Of a stretch of 47,591 nucleotides of DNA, positions 33,030 through 46,340 are shown one piece after another; position 1 is the first letter of the stretch, and each line of letters begins with the position of its first letter. A program made the translations under genes and the position numbers. The DNA is from Darksidea phi. Lineage: Eukaryota > Ascomycota > Dothideomycetes > Pleosporales > Lentitheciaceae. The notes under the pieces are model-generated. The model did no database searches, was not told where the DNA came from, and worked only from the letters and a program-made list of their open reading frames with translations. The DNA lies in the NCBI GenBank assembly GCA_030770425.1, contig JASJFT010000291.1, positions 1 to 47,591 on the forward strand, written 5' to 3'.

Positions 33030-33535
33030 TAGGATTAAGATTAGAATTATACTATATATAATAGTATACTTTAATATAATACTTACTAAGTAGTCCCTTA
33101 TTATTAACTTTTATAGGTAGATATAGATAAGAGAGATCTATAAGAATAAAATTAGAATTATACTATATATAATAGTATACTTTAATATAATACTTACTAA
33201 GTAGTTCCGTATTACTAGCTTTTATAGATAAATATAGGTAAAAGAGGTCTATAAGAATAAAATTAGAATTATACTATATATAATAGTATACTTTAATATA
33301 ATACTTACTAAGTAGTCTCTTATTACTAGCTTTTATAGGTAGGTATAGATAAGAGAAATCTATAAGATCTAAATTAGAATTATACTATATATAATAGTAT
33401 ACTTTAATATAATACTTACTAGATAGTCTCTTATTACTAGCTTTTATAGATAGGTATAGATAAGAGGAATTTATAAGATCTAGATTAGAATTATACTATA
33501 TATAATAGTATAATTCGATATAATATATACTAAGT
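33030..33535. repeat. 111-bp tandem array, locus 2
   Basis: The core ATAGTATACTTTAATA recurs with an exact 111-bp period (ATACTTTA at 33066, 33177, 33288 and 33399, with a diverged fifth at 33510). The first half of each unit is nearly identical to the units at 15155-15645; the second half is diverged but of the same length. Same orientation as locus 1. Confidence 0.93.
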
Positions 33536-33539
33536 AGTT

Positions 33540-34320
33540 AGTTCTTACTCTTACTCTTACTCTTATTTACTATTTATTTTTAACCTTTTATAGGTTATTT
33601 CGATTATTTTAGTACTAGATTTAAGAATTAAGACTTTATATAATATTATTTATCTTTATTCTTAATATCTAGTAGATATATCTTAAAATTAAGACCTCTT
33701 TTAATATTATTTATAAAATTATTTAGTACTACTTTAAGCTTATACTAGTTTCGTATATAGTTATCTATAGCTATTATAACTATATTTATAATCTTTTTTC
33801 TAAGATTTTTTATAATTTTAAATATTACCTTATTAAAGTAGTCGAAGTTAATATTATTAGTAGTAATAGACTTAGTTTAATTAGTAGACTAGACCTTATT
33901 ATTATAGACTAGATAGATAAAAAAGTAGAAGATATTTATAATATTATTAATTATAATATAAATATTAATAGTTCTAAGATTTATAATAGGTAGAAGGTTA
34001 TCTAGAAGAGTCGTATATACTATTTTACTTACTACTATACTTACTACTAATTAAGCTAATAAAGTTATTAGTAGACGTTTAATAGGAGTTAAGTCGTTCT
34101 TTAGTTTAAGCTTTATAGAAGAATTAATATTATATACTATATAGTTAAATATAAGTTTCTAATATATTAAGTTTATTATCTCGAGTATCGTCTTATTAAT
34201 ATATAGAGAGGGTATAGTAGTATTACTAATTTTAAAGTAAGAGATAACTACTTATATAGAGCTTATTTATAGCTAATATATTATATAAATATATACTTTC
34301 TTCTATTAGCTTAACTAACT
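33540..34320 (+). other. Segment of the large repeat, copy II (partner 15646-16200)
   Basis: 33895-34270 matches 15700-16000 in order and orientation. In the plus direction a frame can be followed in both (Q-Q-T-F-N-R-S-Q-like segment near 34075), but no family is recognised. Confidence 0.55.
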
Positions 34321-35945
34321 ATTTTCTTATATAATACTTATTTTACTAGGGTCCTCTACTATTTTATAGACTATATTTAAGATAATAGTATTAATTTCCT
34401 TTAGCTTAATCTAAAAGACTATATAAATATTCTTTCTATATATAGAATAGATTCCTACTATTCTACCTCTTTCTATATATAGTACTAGATATTTATTATT
34501 ACTACTAGACTATAAGCTATACGTATATAAATCGTATTATATATAGCTAAGAGGTACTATTTTATAAACTATAGATAGAAATATAGTATAGTTAATATAT
34601 AGTTAAGATAATTAAAGTATTAGATATAGGTATAGACGAATAGATAATCTAAAATAATTACTTATACTATTATAGCGCTTTAGACTAAAGAGAAGAGATA
34701 TAAAGAAGATTTAGATAAGAGTTTATATTTTAAATAATTCTACTAAATATAGGTAGATTACGGGCTAGTATACTATTATATAACTAAACGCTTACTTCTT
34801 CCTCTTTACTCTTCTCTTTTAGATTAAATACTTAGTAAAAGAAATTAGATAACTTATATAAGCTAACTAAATAAGATATTATATAATCTAATTAGCTAAA
34901 ATCCTTTATAAACTATTTAATTAGTAAGATAACTTTACTCGCCCTTATAGATAACTAAAAATATTATAGCTATTTATATAATAGAATACTTTAGAACTCT
35001 ATTTAATAAGAAGATTTCTTAAAAGCTATAATTAATATAGTAATATTAAGAAAATAGAGAAATATTTAATTAAGTCTAGTCCCTAGGTAATTTATACTAG
35101 AGACTCTCTTTATATAATAGCTAAATACTTAGTATTAGGCTAGTTTATATACTAGATTAGCTTATATAACTACTTTTAGCTACTATATAATATTCTATTC
35201 TATATAAACTACTCTTATATAGAGCTATTATAATTAACTATAATTTTTACTTCTTTTTCTTATAGTAATTTACCCTAATTCCTTATTATAATATAAAACT
35301 ATTTTATATTACTTCTACTACTAGCTCTAATCTTAATAAAAAATATACTTTATAGAATAGTATAAATTACGATAGGATTAGATATAATATATATTAATTA
35401 GATTATTTATATAATATTATATATAACTTTATCTTATACTAAATTATAGTATAATACTTACTATCTACCTATTATATAAACTTAAAATAATATCTAAGTT
35501 ATTACGTCTTATTAGATTTCTTATATTATATAATATATATATATTACCTCTCTTCTCTAATCTAATCTTTCTATTATTTATTTTATTTTTTACTTTCTAA
35601 TATCTCTCTTTATAAATAAGTAATCCTATTTATAAAGACTATTATTATAAAAGAAGAAATCTAATTCCTTAGACCTATACTTATAATTTCTACTATCTTT
35701 TATTAATATTATATTAGTCTTTTTTTCTTTAAGCTTATTAAGTATCTTAGCTATTATATAGGATTTCTATTCGCTCTACTATATTACTATTTAGAAAGAG
35801 TAAGGATTTTTAATCTTAAATATCTATTATAGTCTTAGTTTCTTTATAGGTATTATAGGTATCTCTACTATTAAACTATACTTTACTAATATCTAGAATA
35901 ATAGTAACTTATTTTTTTCTTCTTTAGTTAAGGTATTTCTAAGAA
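34321..35945. other. Unassigned segment present only in copy II of the large repeat
   Basis: No counterpart is found between 16200 and 24318 once the chromovirus is removed. The left half is mixed and the right half (35250-35940) pyrimidine-rich on the plus strand. No motif is recognised. It may be internal sequence deleted from copy I or an insertion in copy II. Confidence 0.4.
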
Positions 35946-35949
35946 CTAT

Positions 35950-36310
35950 ATATAATATACTATTAACTAAAGTATAAAATAAACTTATTAAATATAACTT
36001 CTTATTATAATTAATAAATTTCTCTTCGCTATTCTAAGCGCCGTCTATAATACTATACTATTAGCTAAAGTATAGAATAGAGTTATTAAATAGAACTTCT
36101 TACTACTATTAAGATTTATTTTATTTTCGCTATTTTAAACGCTATTTATAATACTATACTATTAGCTAAAGTATAAAATAAAGTTATTAGATAGGACTTT
36201 TTATTATTATTAAGATTTATTTTAAATTTATTATCCTAAGCGCCGCTAGAACCTATATACTATACTATTAGCTAAAGTATAAAATAGAGTTATTAGATAG
36301 AACTTCTTAC
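35950..36310. repeat. ~99-bp tandem array, locus 2
   Basis: Units begin ACTATTAACTAAAGTATA or ACTATTAGCTAAAGTATA near 35959, 36056, 36158 and 36264 and contain AGTTATTAGATAG and CTTCTTA, as at 24390-24590. Between units a word AAGCGCCG or AAACGC recurs (36037, 36137, 36239). Periods are 97-106 bp, less regular than at locus 1. Confidence 0.88.
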
Positions 36311-37420
36311 TTTTTTTTATACTAGTAGCTTTATCTAGTAAGATTATAATACGTAGATTATAGTAATTACGTAGTTTATTAATAAAGTTATTAATTTTAG
36401 TTATAAAGGTTATATTATCTTTAATTTTAATACTATTATAAGTAATAGTTAGAACTTTATAGTTCTAGATCTAAGCGAATTTATTATCTACTTTTAAGTA
36501 TTCTAGAAGTACCTTAGTTAATATCTTAATAGGAAAATTACTACTATTTATATATATATTTAGGCCTAAAGATATATTATTTAGATTAGAAAATTAGATA
36601 AAAGATACTCTTATAATAGTATTATTAGTATATAAGTTAATAAATCGAATATTAAAGGTTATAAAGGACTTAATTAATTAAGTAAAAAGATAATAATTAT
36701 TATATAGAACTAATTTTTACTTAACTATAGCTATTAACGAACTAGACTTAAACTAAATAATCTTTTTACTCTTTTTAATATCTTCTTTTTTAATTTTCTT
36801 CTAGACTTTTTCTTTAGCTATAAATATAATACTATATATTATCTCTTACTTTAGAAGTTTTTTAGTATCTAGTATAAGATAACCTCTAGTCTAGAAGTTC
36901 TTACTAAAGATATTAGTATAGTTAGGTTAGTTAATTAGCTAATTTTTAATTTTTTTTTATTAGTTACTTAAGGCGCTTATATATCTTATACTCCTTTATT
37001 AACTTACTACGATTCTTAATAATAAGGTATAATATTCTAAGAGTTTCCTTAATCTTAGTCGTTATAAGACTAATTAATTCCTCTAAGTATTTCTTTATAA
37101 TTTAAAATAATATCTATATACTAAGTTTAATTATATAATTAAATTTAGTAAAATCTTTTAAAATCTTTTTCTATTCTTTAGGTATTCGTAGGTATAATAG
37201 TATAATAACTTTCCTTATTATAGAGGGTAGGTAAGATAGATAAGTAATAGAAAAGTAAGTAATAAGGTAGCTAAAGGAATTATATAGTAGTTTAGTAAAA
37301 GTACTTAAAAATATAATTATAATAGTAATTAATAAGATTCTATATTAAAAAGAAGTAATATTATTAATATAAGTAGTTATAAAGATAGTATAGATAGTAA
37401 AGGATAAGAAGAAGAAATAT
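36311..37420 (+). pseudogene. Open frame of the large repeat, copy II (partner 26591-27480)
   Basis: Colinear with copy I from about 36490. In the plus direction the end of the frame reads I-L-K-R-S-N-I-I-N near 37345-37370, matching L-K-R-D-N-I-I-N of copy I. Rich in Gln, Asn and Lys after restoring stops. Because it lies directly before the transposase region in the same direction, it is either the N-terminal part of that gene or a companion gene. Confidence 0.5.
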
Positions 37421-38580
37421 AAAGAATTTTTTATATTATTACTATAAGGACGTAGTAAAGTATTTATATAATATAATAGATATAAGTTCTTATATTACGC
37501 TCGTAGTAAAAGTCTAATAGATATTAATATAATAATAAATTATTATAAATATAACTTTTAAAGTATAAAAATTATATATATAAAATTATATTATTAAGTA
37601 TAATATTAAGTAAAGATAATAAAGATAGATATATATTAGTTAGAGTTATTATATATATAATAATATAAATAGCTTCGTTAACTATAATCTAAGAATAATA
37701 CTAGGCTATAAGATATATATATTATATAAAAACTAATATAAATAATACTTTATAAAGAAGAAGCTTAAGAGATATAATATTAAGTATTTATAAACTATAT
37801 TTAATAAAACTACTTCCTATATTATTATACTTATAGTATTAAACTAAAGGTAGTAAGATACTAAAAGATTCTAAGAATAGTCTAATTATATATTCTATAC
37901 TATATTATATAGTATATCTTATACTAATATTATTATAATCTTTATAATTATATATACTCTTTATATTATATATAAAATCTATTATATAGTATTAACTACT
38001 ATAATAGACCTTACTTACTAGTACTATATATAAAGAATTATCTTATATAGTAGAATAAGGTAATACCTCTATATATATAGAAAGTATCTAGTTAATAATA
38101 TTAAATAGTTAATATTTAGTAATCTTTTTACTTATAAATATAGAATAAGACTAATCTAGACTAGTCTTATAACGATAATCCTTATAATATATATACTAGA
38201 GTAGAATAATATAGTTAGGTATCTAATATAATAAAGTATAATTAGAGAGTAGTTATTAAATACTCTAGTAATATCGACTAAGAATAAAGATAATAAGTTT
38301 ATATCCTATAGTAAAACTAAAATATCTTAGTAATTCTAACTCTTAGATAATAGTATATATAATAATAACGAGCCTATTAAGATAGAATTAGATAATAGAT
38401 TCTAAACTAATTTATACCTAGATAACTAATTCTTAAGTACCTCTTAGATAATAAATATAAATAATATATAAAGAGTAAATAGAGAAGATAAATTACTATT
38501 AATAATCTTTATATAATTATTATATAAAGTAGTATATAAATATACTAATATAATAGAAGTAGATACGAGCTTTAGAGTTA
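37421..38580 (+). pseudogene. Probable upstream part of the Plavaka-type transposase gene
   Basis: Purine-rich plus-strand sequence links the repeat-shared frame to the recognised transposase. Read with stops as Gln it is continuous over long stretches (for example V-F-T/I-Q near 37455 and R-S-L-R near 37760), Gln- and Leu-rich, and without a clear motif. Plavaka-type proteins often start with C2H2 fingers; any Cys/His here would now be Tyr, so this cannot be tested by eye. Confidence 0.45.
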
Positions 38581-41000
38581 TAGATAGTTATAAAAGGTAT
38601 ATAGACTAACGTAAACTACTATTTCTAGCTAATAACTAAATAGGGTTAATCCGAATAACTTTATAGTATATAGATTCTAGTTATAGTTTAATTATATCTT
38701 TATCTTCTAGTTATATAAGATTTAATATACTAAAAATAATATAAATAGACTATTAAAAGACGGCCGACTATTAGAACTATATAATAAATTATTATTTAAG
38801 ACTAGTAAGTAGTAGTCTAAGCTACTAAAAAGACTACTCTTTAGTATTAATAATAATAGTTTTATAATTAGTAAGCTCGAGGTTATATTAAATATTAAAT
38901 ATATACTATTAGTTATATATAACCTAATATACTATAACGTAACTAAGATTATATAATTTCTAATTAAATACTAGCTATTTATAGAGTATATATAATATAC
39001 TTCTATTTATTTATTTTAGAACGAATCTTATAACGTATATATATATAATAAGCTAAATATAGAAAATTAGTAGTAGAATATATAGGGAAAACTACTATCT
39101 AGCTTAACTATTCTTCTAGTACTAATATTAGTAGATAAGATATTAATAATAATATTATATAATAATACTATATATTAACTAGTCTATTTAATAATTAGAA
39201 ATATTAATAGAGATATTCGAAAAGTGTATAATCGATACGAAATTATTCTAATAAGATTTATTCTAATTATTAATTATAAAGATAAAGATATTAAGTTTAA
39301 AGTATATTATAAGATAATAGTATATTTACTAAAGCGTAAGTTAATTAAATTAAAATAGTACTATACGCGATAGTATATTTATTCTATACTAATTAATACT
39401 AGCTCTTAAGAAACTTATTATAGACGATAAACTAATATACTATATTAATAGATAAGTCTAAAAATACTATCCTATATTATACGGGATAATTACGGATTAC
39501 TAGAAGTAAATACTTATTATAGATATAAAAAATAATAGATACTATATAATATATAAGATATTATTAAAGAAGAGAGATAATCTTCTTTCTAAGCTATAGA
39601 AAATACGAATATATAGTAGTATATAGACTTAAATTTAGAAGTAATATAGAAATAAAATTAAGTAAATAAATAATAAGTAGATTTATAATATAATATATTT
39701 TATATAGAAATACCTATACTTTAATATATATAAGGGTATACTAGTAGATATATTATATTAACTACTAAAGGGCCTTATTATATATATAGTTAAATAGTTA
39801 TAATAACTAGTAAGAAATATAATACTAATAAAATAAGCTTATAAGGGTACTAAAAGGCTAGCGAATAGTATTAAAGAAAAAGTATAGCTAGACTATTAAT
39901 TTAAAATAGTACTAGAGTATTCTAGTCTATAATAATTCGTTTATATTAACTTTAGTAAAATATCCTAATAAATAGAAGATAAATAAAGAGTAATTATATA
40001 ATAGTTAGTAATAGTAGTAATATTAATATTATATAATAAAGAATTATATACTATCTATTTTACTAAAGTAGTATATAACTTTATTACTATAGTATAATAC
40101 TAGATATATAATAATAATATATTATTATACTTAGATAATATACTTAGATATATTAATATTTTAAAGTATATATTCGAAGTCTTTTAATTTTATATAAAAG
40201 ATATAACTCTAACTAGCTATTTTAATCTTTTAAAGTTATATAGTCTTACCTATTAGAGATATTTTATCTAATTAAGAGAAAGTCCGAATAGTTATAATAT
40301 TAGATTAAATAAAGAGATACTATATAGTTTCCTTCTTAAGGAAGTATATAAGTTAACTAATAAATAAGACCTACTACTATAACTTAGATAGCTAAATAGT
40401 CGTCTAATAGTAATACTCTTTATAGAAGTATAATTTATATTAGATAGTAGTACTATTATATCTAGTATAGTAAAGTAAATCTATAATATATATATTATTA
40501 TTCCGTTAAAAGTACTACTATTATATAATATTAAATAGTAGATAGATTCTAAGATATAAAAATTAGACTAACTATATAGTAAATAGATTATAGTTTAATA
40601 AGTAATAGTACTATTTAAAATTACTAACTTAGCTAATATTCTTATAGTTTTTATTTATTACGAGAGGAGGCGTCTTATTAACTCTTAAATATTAATAGCT
40701 ACTATTAATCTATTAGACGAATTCGTATATAAAGAATATCTAATCTAGATTTATTAAATAGTAATATAAATATATCCTTTAATATAGTACTAGTATAAAG
40801 CTAGAAAGTACCTAATAAATATAGAGATTATATTATATTAGTTAGTATACTATTAGCTATAGGAATATAAAGATAATTAGTAAAAGGACTATATTATTAT
40901 AAATAAGTTTAGTTATAATACTTAGATAGATCTATACTCTATAGATCTAAGATAGAGACTATATAAAAAGATTATTAATTAAATTAATCTAATCTTTATA
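38581..41000 (+). pseudogene. KDZ/Plavaka-type transposase (inactivated)
   Basis: The order of blocks fits the Plavaka group of KDZ transposases. A segment L-F/L-x-L-Y-N-K-L-x-F-K-T-S-K near 38785-38820 is followed by F-I-I-S-K-L-E-V near 38860-38890. The core block L-x-L-V-D-K (original L-A/S-S-D-K-T) lies near 39120-39145, then Q-L-V-Y-L-I-I-R-N-I-N-R-D-I-R-K near 39180-39230 (original Y-P-V-Y-L-T-I-G-N-I-x-K-D-I-R) and I-R-F-I-L-I-I near 39250. Further on come N-I-Y-K-G-I-L-V-D-I-L near 39730-39760 (original F-x-x-x-T-P-D-I-L-H-Q), L-L-K-L-x-S-L-T near 40225-40250 (original F-N-I/F-P-K-L-H-S) and a K-E-I/V-Y-K-L-T-N-K block near 40340-40370. The frame shifts in places. No terminal motif has been found. 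Confidence 0.75.
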
Positions 41001-41499
41001 ATATAAAATATAGGTAATAAGAATAATATATATAAATAGACGATATATACTAGAACTATAGTAAATAGACTATAGATAATAGATAAAGGGTAATTATATC
41101 TAATCTATAGTATAATCGAACTAATTAAGAATAATATAATAATACTAACTTCTTATAATAGATTACGACCCTCCTCTAGCTTAGAATACCCTTAGCTAGC
41201 CTAGACTCTATACTATACTAGGTCCTATTAAATCTTAGTTATATTTTCTCTAGAACTATCTCTATTTAGAACTAGCTAGATACTTATACCTCTACTACTT
41301 CTAAGTTAGAAGGATAAAGGTTTACCTTATATAGATAGCTATAATCTAGACTACTTAAGTTTAATCTACCCTAGATTATATCTCTACTACTTAGACTAGT
41401 ACTATAAGTATTAATCTTATTTTTATAAAATAAATCTCTACCCTCTAAACTAGTAAAGATAGTTCTTATTTAAGTCTTATTCTTATAAATACCTAATAA

Positions 41500-42720
41500 T
41501 AGACCTAAAGACCTATAGTCGAAAACTTTAGACCTAAGCTAGAATAATAGAAGAAGTTAGTAAGTATAGACTCTTTAGTTCTTTAAGTATAATACGTTAG
41601 TCGAAAAATTCTAAGAATATCTACGAGCTCTTAAAGCCTAGGTCCTATAATATAACTTAAGGTACTAGATATAAGAGTTTAAGAAAAGACTTAAAAAAGG
41701 TCTAATAATAATAGATAAGAGTAGACTAGATCTAGTAAATCTAGACTCGTCTAAAAATTCTTAAGGTACTTAGACTATTCTTAAATCTACTTTAATAATA
41801 GTAAATTTTCTAGGACTTAATAATTAGCTTCTAAAAGTAGACCTATTATTTAAATATAAGGGTAAAACCTAAAAGAACTATAATAACTAGAGGAGAGATT
41901 ATAAGGAATATATACTTAACCTACGTCTTTTCCTAATAGTAGTAGTCTAGACTAGATAGACTATAAAATATCTAGACTAGATCCCTCTTATATACTAGAA
42001 GTAAATTAAGTAAACTAAAGAAGAAGAGAATCTAATCTAGAGGTATATAAAATAGAAAATACTAGAGATACTTAGTACGAACTAGAAAAGAAAAAGAAAG
42101 GTCTAAGGGAAGATCTTTAGGATAAAATAGGATATAAGGTCTTCGATAGAGCTACTCTATTATTTAACTATATAATAGAAAGAGATAGACCCCTAGTTAG
42201 TCTTTAATAATAATAATCTAGAGTATATTTAAATATTTTTTAATACTTTAGATTTAAAAGTATAAGAAAGATTAGACCTAGTTCTATAAACCTAGACTAG
42301 TCTAGATAAACTAGAAAGAGATATATACTAATACTAGCGAATTCTTAAGAAATAAGAAAAGATAAAGACTAGAGGAAAATATCCTAAGGTAGAGAAAGAA
42401 GAAACCCTATTAATAAAATAATAGAAGAAAAGCTATAATACTAACTAGAAGAAGTAGTTCTATTTTAAGAAGAACTTAGCTAAAGTTACTAGAGATATAA
42501 AAGTTAGGATAGATAACCTCTACTATAAATACTACTAAGCTAGTTATATAAAGTAGGACTATCTTATATATAAGACTAGATTATTAAAAGAAGAAAAAGA
42601 TTAGTTCTAAAGAGAATAGCTTAGCTCTAGTAGAATAAGGTAATATATACCTAGAGCTAAATTATAAAAACTACTCTAAGAAAGGAATAAACTATCTAGT
42701 AGAGTCCTAAAAGTACCTTA
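41500..42720 (+). pseudogene. gag: Gag of the third chromovirus
   Basis: A polar, Lys/Glu/Asp-rich protein precedes a former zinc knuckle at 42521-42562: the spacing is C-x2-C-x4-H-x4-C with I-K-Q-D before the last position, and all four ligands are now Tyr. The region before it (41900-42480) has the D/L/S-rich, charged character of fungal Gag. The start is not defined; there is no ATG. Confidence 0.75.
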
Positions 42721-45700
42721 ATTACCCTAGAAGGGCTTATACTAGACGCGTCCGGCCTAATTCTATATAGAATACTCGTAGATAGTAGTACTAAAAGAAA
42801 TTTTATATTAGAATAGATAACTAGAAGTACTAAATACTAGAGGGAATAAGTTAAACTATAATAATTCGAGTTATTAAATAGAGAAGACCTCTATATTATA
42901 GATAAGATATAAGTAAGATATTATATATATAATAGCTCTAGAAGGAAGTATATAAGGCGAGATACTTTCTTTCTAGAGGAAATTAATAGCTTTAATCTAG
43001 TTTTAGAAATACTATAGTTAAAAATATAGAATTCTAGACCTAACTTTATCTAATTAATCCTAAGCTTTATAGGAAATAAGGCCCCCTACTACCTAATAGG
43101 ATTAGAGGAGACCGGGTAGTATATAGAAACTATAACTAACTAAGATATAATAAACTTTATTCTTTTTATAAAGATAGCTAGTTTAAATTAAACTAGATTA
43201 TCTAAAAGATATCTAGAATACTTCCTAGAGTATAAGAATATATTTTTAGTCGAGGATTCGATACTACTAGTAGACTACGGCCCTTATAAATTAGTAATTA
43301 AGATAATTCTAGGGAAATAACCCCTATATAATCTACTCTATAGCCTTTTAATAAAGAAGTCTAAAGTTCTAAAGGAATATATCTAGATAAATCTTAGAAG
43401 GAAATAGATACGCCGCTCTACCTTAGTAGCTAAGACCTTAATTCTATTTATTAAAAAGAAGAATCGGATATTATATCTATACGTAGACTATTAAGATTTA
43501 AATATAATTATCTAAAAAAAGTACTATTTACTTCCTTTAATCTAGAAAAGTTTAGATTAACTTAGATAAGTTTAGATTTATACTAAATTAAATATATAGA
43601 ACATATACTATTATATCTAGATTAAAGAGAAAGATAAATAGAAAATAGTATTTAGAATCTACTATAAATACTTCGAATATATTATAATATTCTTTAGACT
43701 AATAAATATCTTTATAATCTTCTAAAGTTATATAAACTTAGCTTTTTTAAACCTATTAGACGTATATTATATAGTCTATTTAGATAATATTCTAATCTAC
43801 TCTAGATTAGAGGAGAAATATATTCGCTATATTAAGCTAGTTCTAAAAAGGTTATACTAGTATAAGTTATACGCGAAAGAATCTAAATATAAGTTTTATA
43901 CTTAGGAAGTAGTCTATCTAAGCTTTATAATAATATTTAAGGGCGTTTTAATAGAACTAGATAGAATTAAGATTATATAAGGATAATTAATTCTAAAATT
44001 AATTAAAGAGGTCTATATCTTTATAGACTTTATAAATTACTACTAGTAATTTATTAAAGGGTTCTCTTAGATAGTGGTCCCTCTTAACGAGATTACTAAG
44101 GGTCTAGGGCCTATAAAAGGGGGGGCCTAATAAAGAAAGAAGAAATCTAGATCTATTTTACTAATAAAGAAAGCTTTATAAGCCTTCTATATATTAAAGA
44201 AAAAATTTACTAAAGAGTCCCTATTAGTATATTTTAACCCTAGAGTACGCTTATATATAAAGACTAATATCTTAGATTTTATAATCTTAGATATTCTAAG
44301 CTAGTCTAGACTAAACCGGGTAGAATAAGAGGAATAGTACCTAGTTATCTTCTATTTAAGAAAGATAATTATAATAGAATAAAACTATAATATTTATAAT
44401 AGTAAACTACTTATAATTATAAAAGTCTTTAAGTATTAGAGGTATTATCTAAAAGGTACTAGGAGCTAGATATAGCTTTTTACTAACTATATAAATTTAT
44501 AAGAATTTATAACTACTAAGACTTTATTTAAAAGATAGATATAATAGACTAAATAGCTTATAGTCTTTAACTTTATTATTATATACTAACTAGATAGATC
44601 TAATCTAACTAATAGACCCTTATAGTAACTAGACTATAAATTCTAAAATAATAAAATAAGTAATACTCTCTTTAGCTAACGTTATATCTATTAAGAGCTA
44701 GTATATAAGCTTAAACTAGTCTAAGGGCTAGAGATAGATATAAAGAGTTATAGAACGTACTTACTCTAAAATAGTCTAGACTAGTATAGACTAGTAGGAA
44801 CTATATAAAGTATAGTACTAGAGAGACTATTTATAGCTAGATCTATAGGAATCTTCTTAGACTAACTAAACCCTTTATTAAAAGTAATTAATAAGGGGAT
44901 AGTCGAGGATAAGTAGATAAAAAGAGTAGATTTAAAGTAGTTAAGATTAGTCTAGAAAAGAATACCTTAGATAGACTACTAGATAATACTATAAAGGAGT
45001 TATTATATCTATTAGGATAAACTATATATCTTCTTAAAAGTAAGGCTCTAGGTATTATAGAAATACTATAATAATCTTCTAATAGGGTACTTTAGATTTA
45101 GTAGAACTATAAAACTTATATAAAGAGAATTCTAATAGTCTAAAATAAGAATCTATATAAAGAACTACGTAAGTACCAATTAAGTATATAGAAGAGCTAA
45201 ATTAGCTAGATATATAAAATTTAAGATACTCTAACTACTACTAATATCTAAAGAATCTTAAAAGAATATATTAATAGACCTAGTTATAAAGCTTCTTAGA
45301 AGTCTCTACTATAGATAACTTTATAACTATATTCTAGTAATTATAGACTACTTCTCTAAAATATATTACTATATACTAGTTAAGACTAATCTAGATATAT
45401 TAGAGCTAGTTAAGATTTTTATAAGAGAAGTTATTAGACTTTATAAACTACCTACCTTAATAATATCTAATAAGGGGACTATATTTATCTTAGCCTTTTA
45501 GAGTATATTCGCCTATATTTTAGGTATAAGAAGACTACTCTCTACTATATTCTACCTATAGATAGATAGTTAAACCGAATAGTAAAACTAAAACCTAAAG
45601 TAATATCTTTATACCTTTTATAACTTTAAATAGAATAATTAAATAATCTAGCTATCTAAAGTAGAGTTTATATATAATAACTCGAAATATAAATCTACTT

Positions 45701-46340
45701 AGAAGGTCTTATTTAAGGTAGTATATAGAAAGAAGCTACTAGAGACGATCTAAAATAGTCTAGTTCTAATTAAAGAAAGCTTTATAAAAGTCTTAGAATA
45801 CGGGTACTACTAAATAGAAATAGTAAAAGAAGTTTAAGAAAAACTAGTCTAGGTATAGATTAGATAAGTCTAATACTATAATATTAAATATAAAGTCTAT
45901 AAATATAAACTAAAAGACTTTATATATCTAGATACTAGAAATATATAAATAAAAAGATTTAAGAAGAAATTAAATAATAAATATATTAGACTATATTAAA
46001 TAATCTACTATTATAGAGAATAAGTATACGTACTAGATCTTCTAGATATTCTAGATATATATCTAGTATTCTATATTAATCTACTAGAACCTATTCTAAA
46101 AGATAAGATACTAAGATAGTAACTACTATCTAAGAAGATACTACTATAGGAGGAGAATATTATATATCTAGTAGACTATATCGTAGAAAGAAAATAAATA
46201 AATAGCTAATAGATATATAGAATAAGGTAGAAAGAGTAGAATAAAGAGACTAATAAGTAGTACCCTACGACTAATATATCTAAGAGGGTACTTAATAAAT
46301 TCTTAAGAAACTAAGATATAAGCCCTTAGAATAATAATAA
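42720..46340 (+). pseudogene. pol: Pol of the third chromovirus: PR, RT, RNase H, integrase, chromodomain
   Basis: Protease: L-V-D-S-S at 42775-42789, keeping the Asp; frame -1 relative to the zinc knuckle. RT: F-I-K-K-K-N-R near 43447-43470, Y-V-D-Y near 43480, F-R-x-Y-Y-K-Y-F-E-Y near 43650-43680, and the active site YLDN at 43777-43788 (original YLDD) followed by I-L-I-Y-S. RNase H: about 44215-44640, with N-Y-N-I-Y-N-S-K-L-L near 44385. Integrase: the core from about 45240 (P-R-S-L-Y-Y-R block, I-I-D-Y-F-S-K-I-Y-Y-Y near 45338), a block S-N-K-G-T-I-F near 45465, then D-S-Q-T-E-Q-Q-N near 45560-45585 and V-E-F-I-Y-N-N-S-K-Y near 45663. The C-terminal I-K-R-F/L-K-K-K-L-N-N-K-Y-I near 45950 precedes L-L-E-P near 46085. 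Confidence 0.92.
46150..46310 (+). pseudogene. Chromodomain-like end of the third Pol
   Basis: The frame reads V-D-Y-I-V-E-R-K, then after stops in place of Gln/Trp I-Y-R-I-R-x-K-E, K-E-T-N-K and N-I-S-K. The pattern V-E-x-I-V-D-x-R ... Y-x-I-x-W-K-G ... T-W-x-P-x-x-N-I is visible with Trp lost. It is more divergent than the chromodomains at 4215 and 21660. Confidence 0.55.

Larger units (their letters stand above)
41170..46340 (+). mobile_element. Third chromovirus, LTRs not found
   Basis: Plus-strand gag and pol with all domains up to a chromodomain-like C terminus. Its protein differs clearly from the complete chromovirus at 16757-24317 and from copies A and B, so it is a further family. 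The short word CTAGACTAG/AGTCTAGAC recurs inside and around it. I found no pair of LTRs; 46360-46480 and 46700-47480 contain such words and could be LTR or 3' untranslated sequence. It holds three of the rare CpA/TpG sites (43602, 44075, 45177). Confidence 0.88.
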
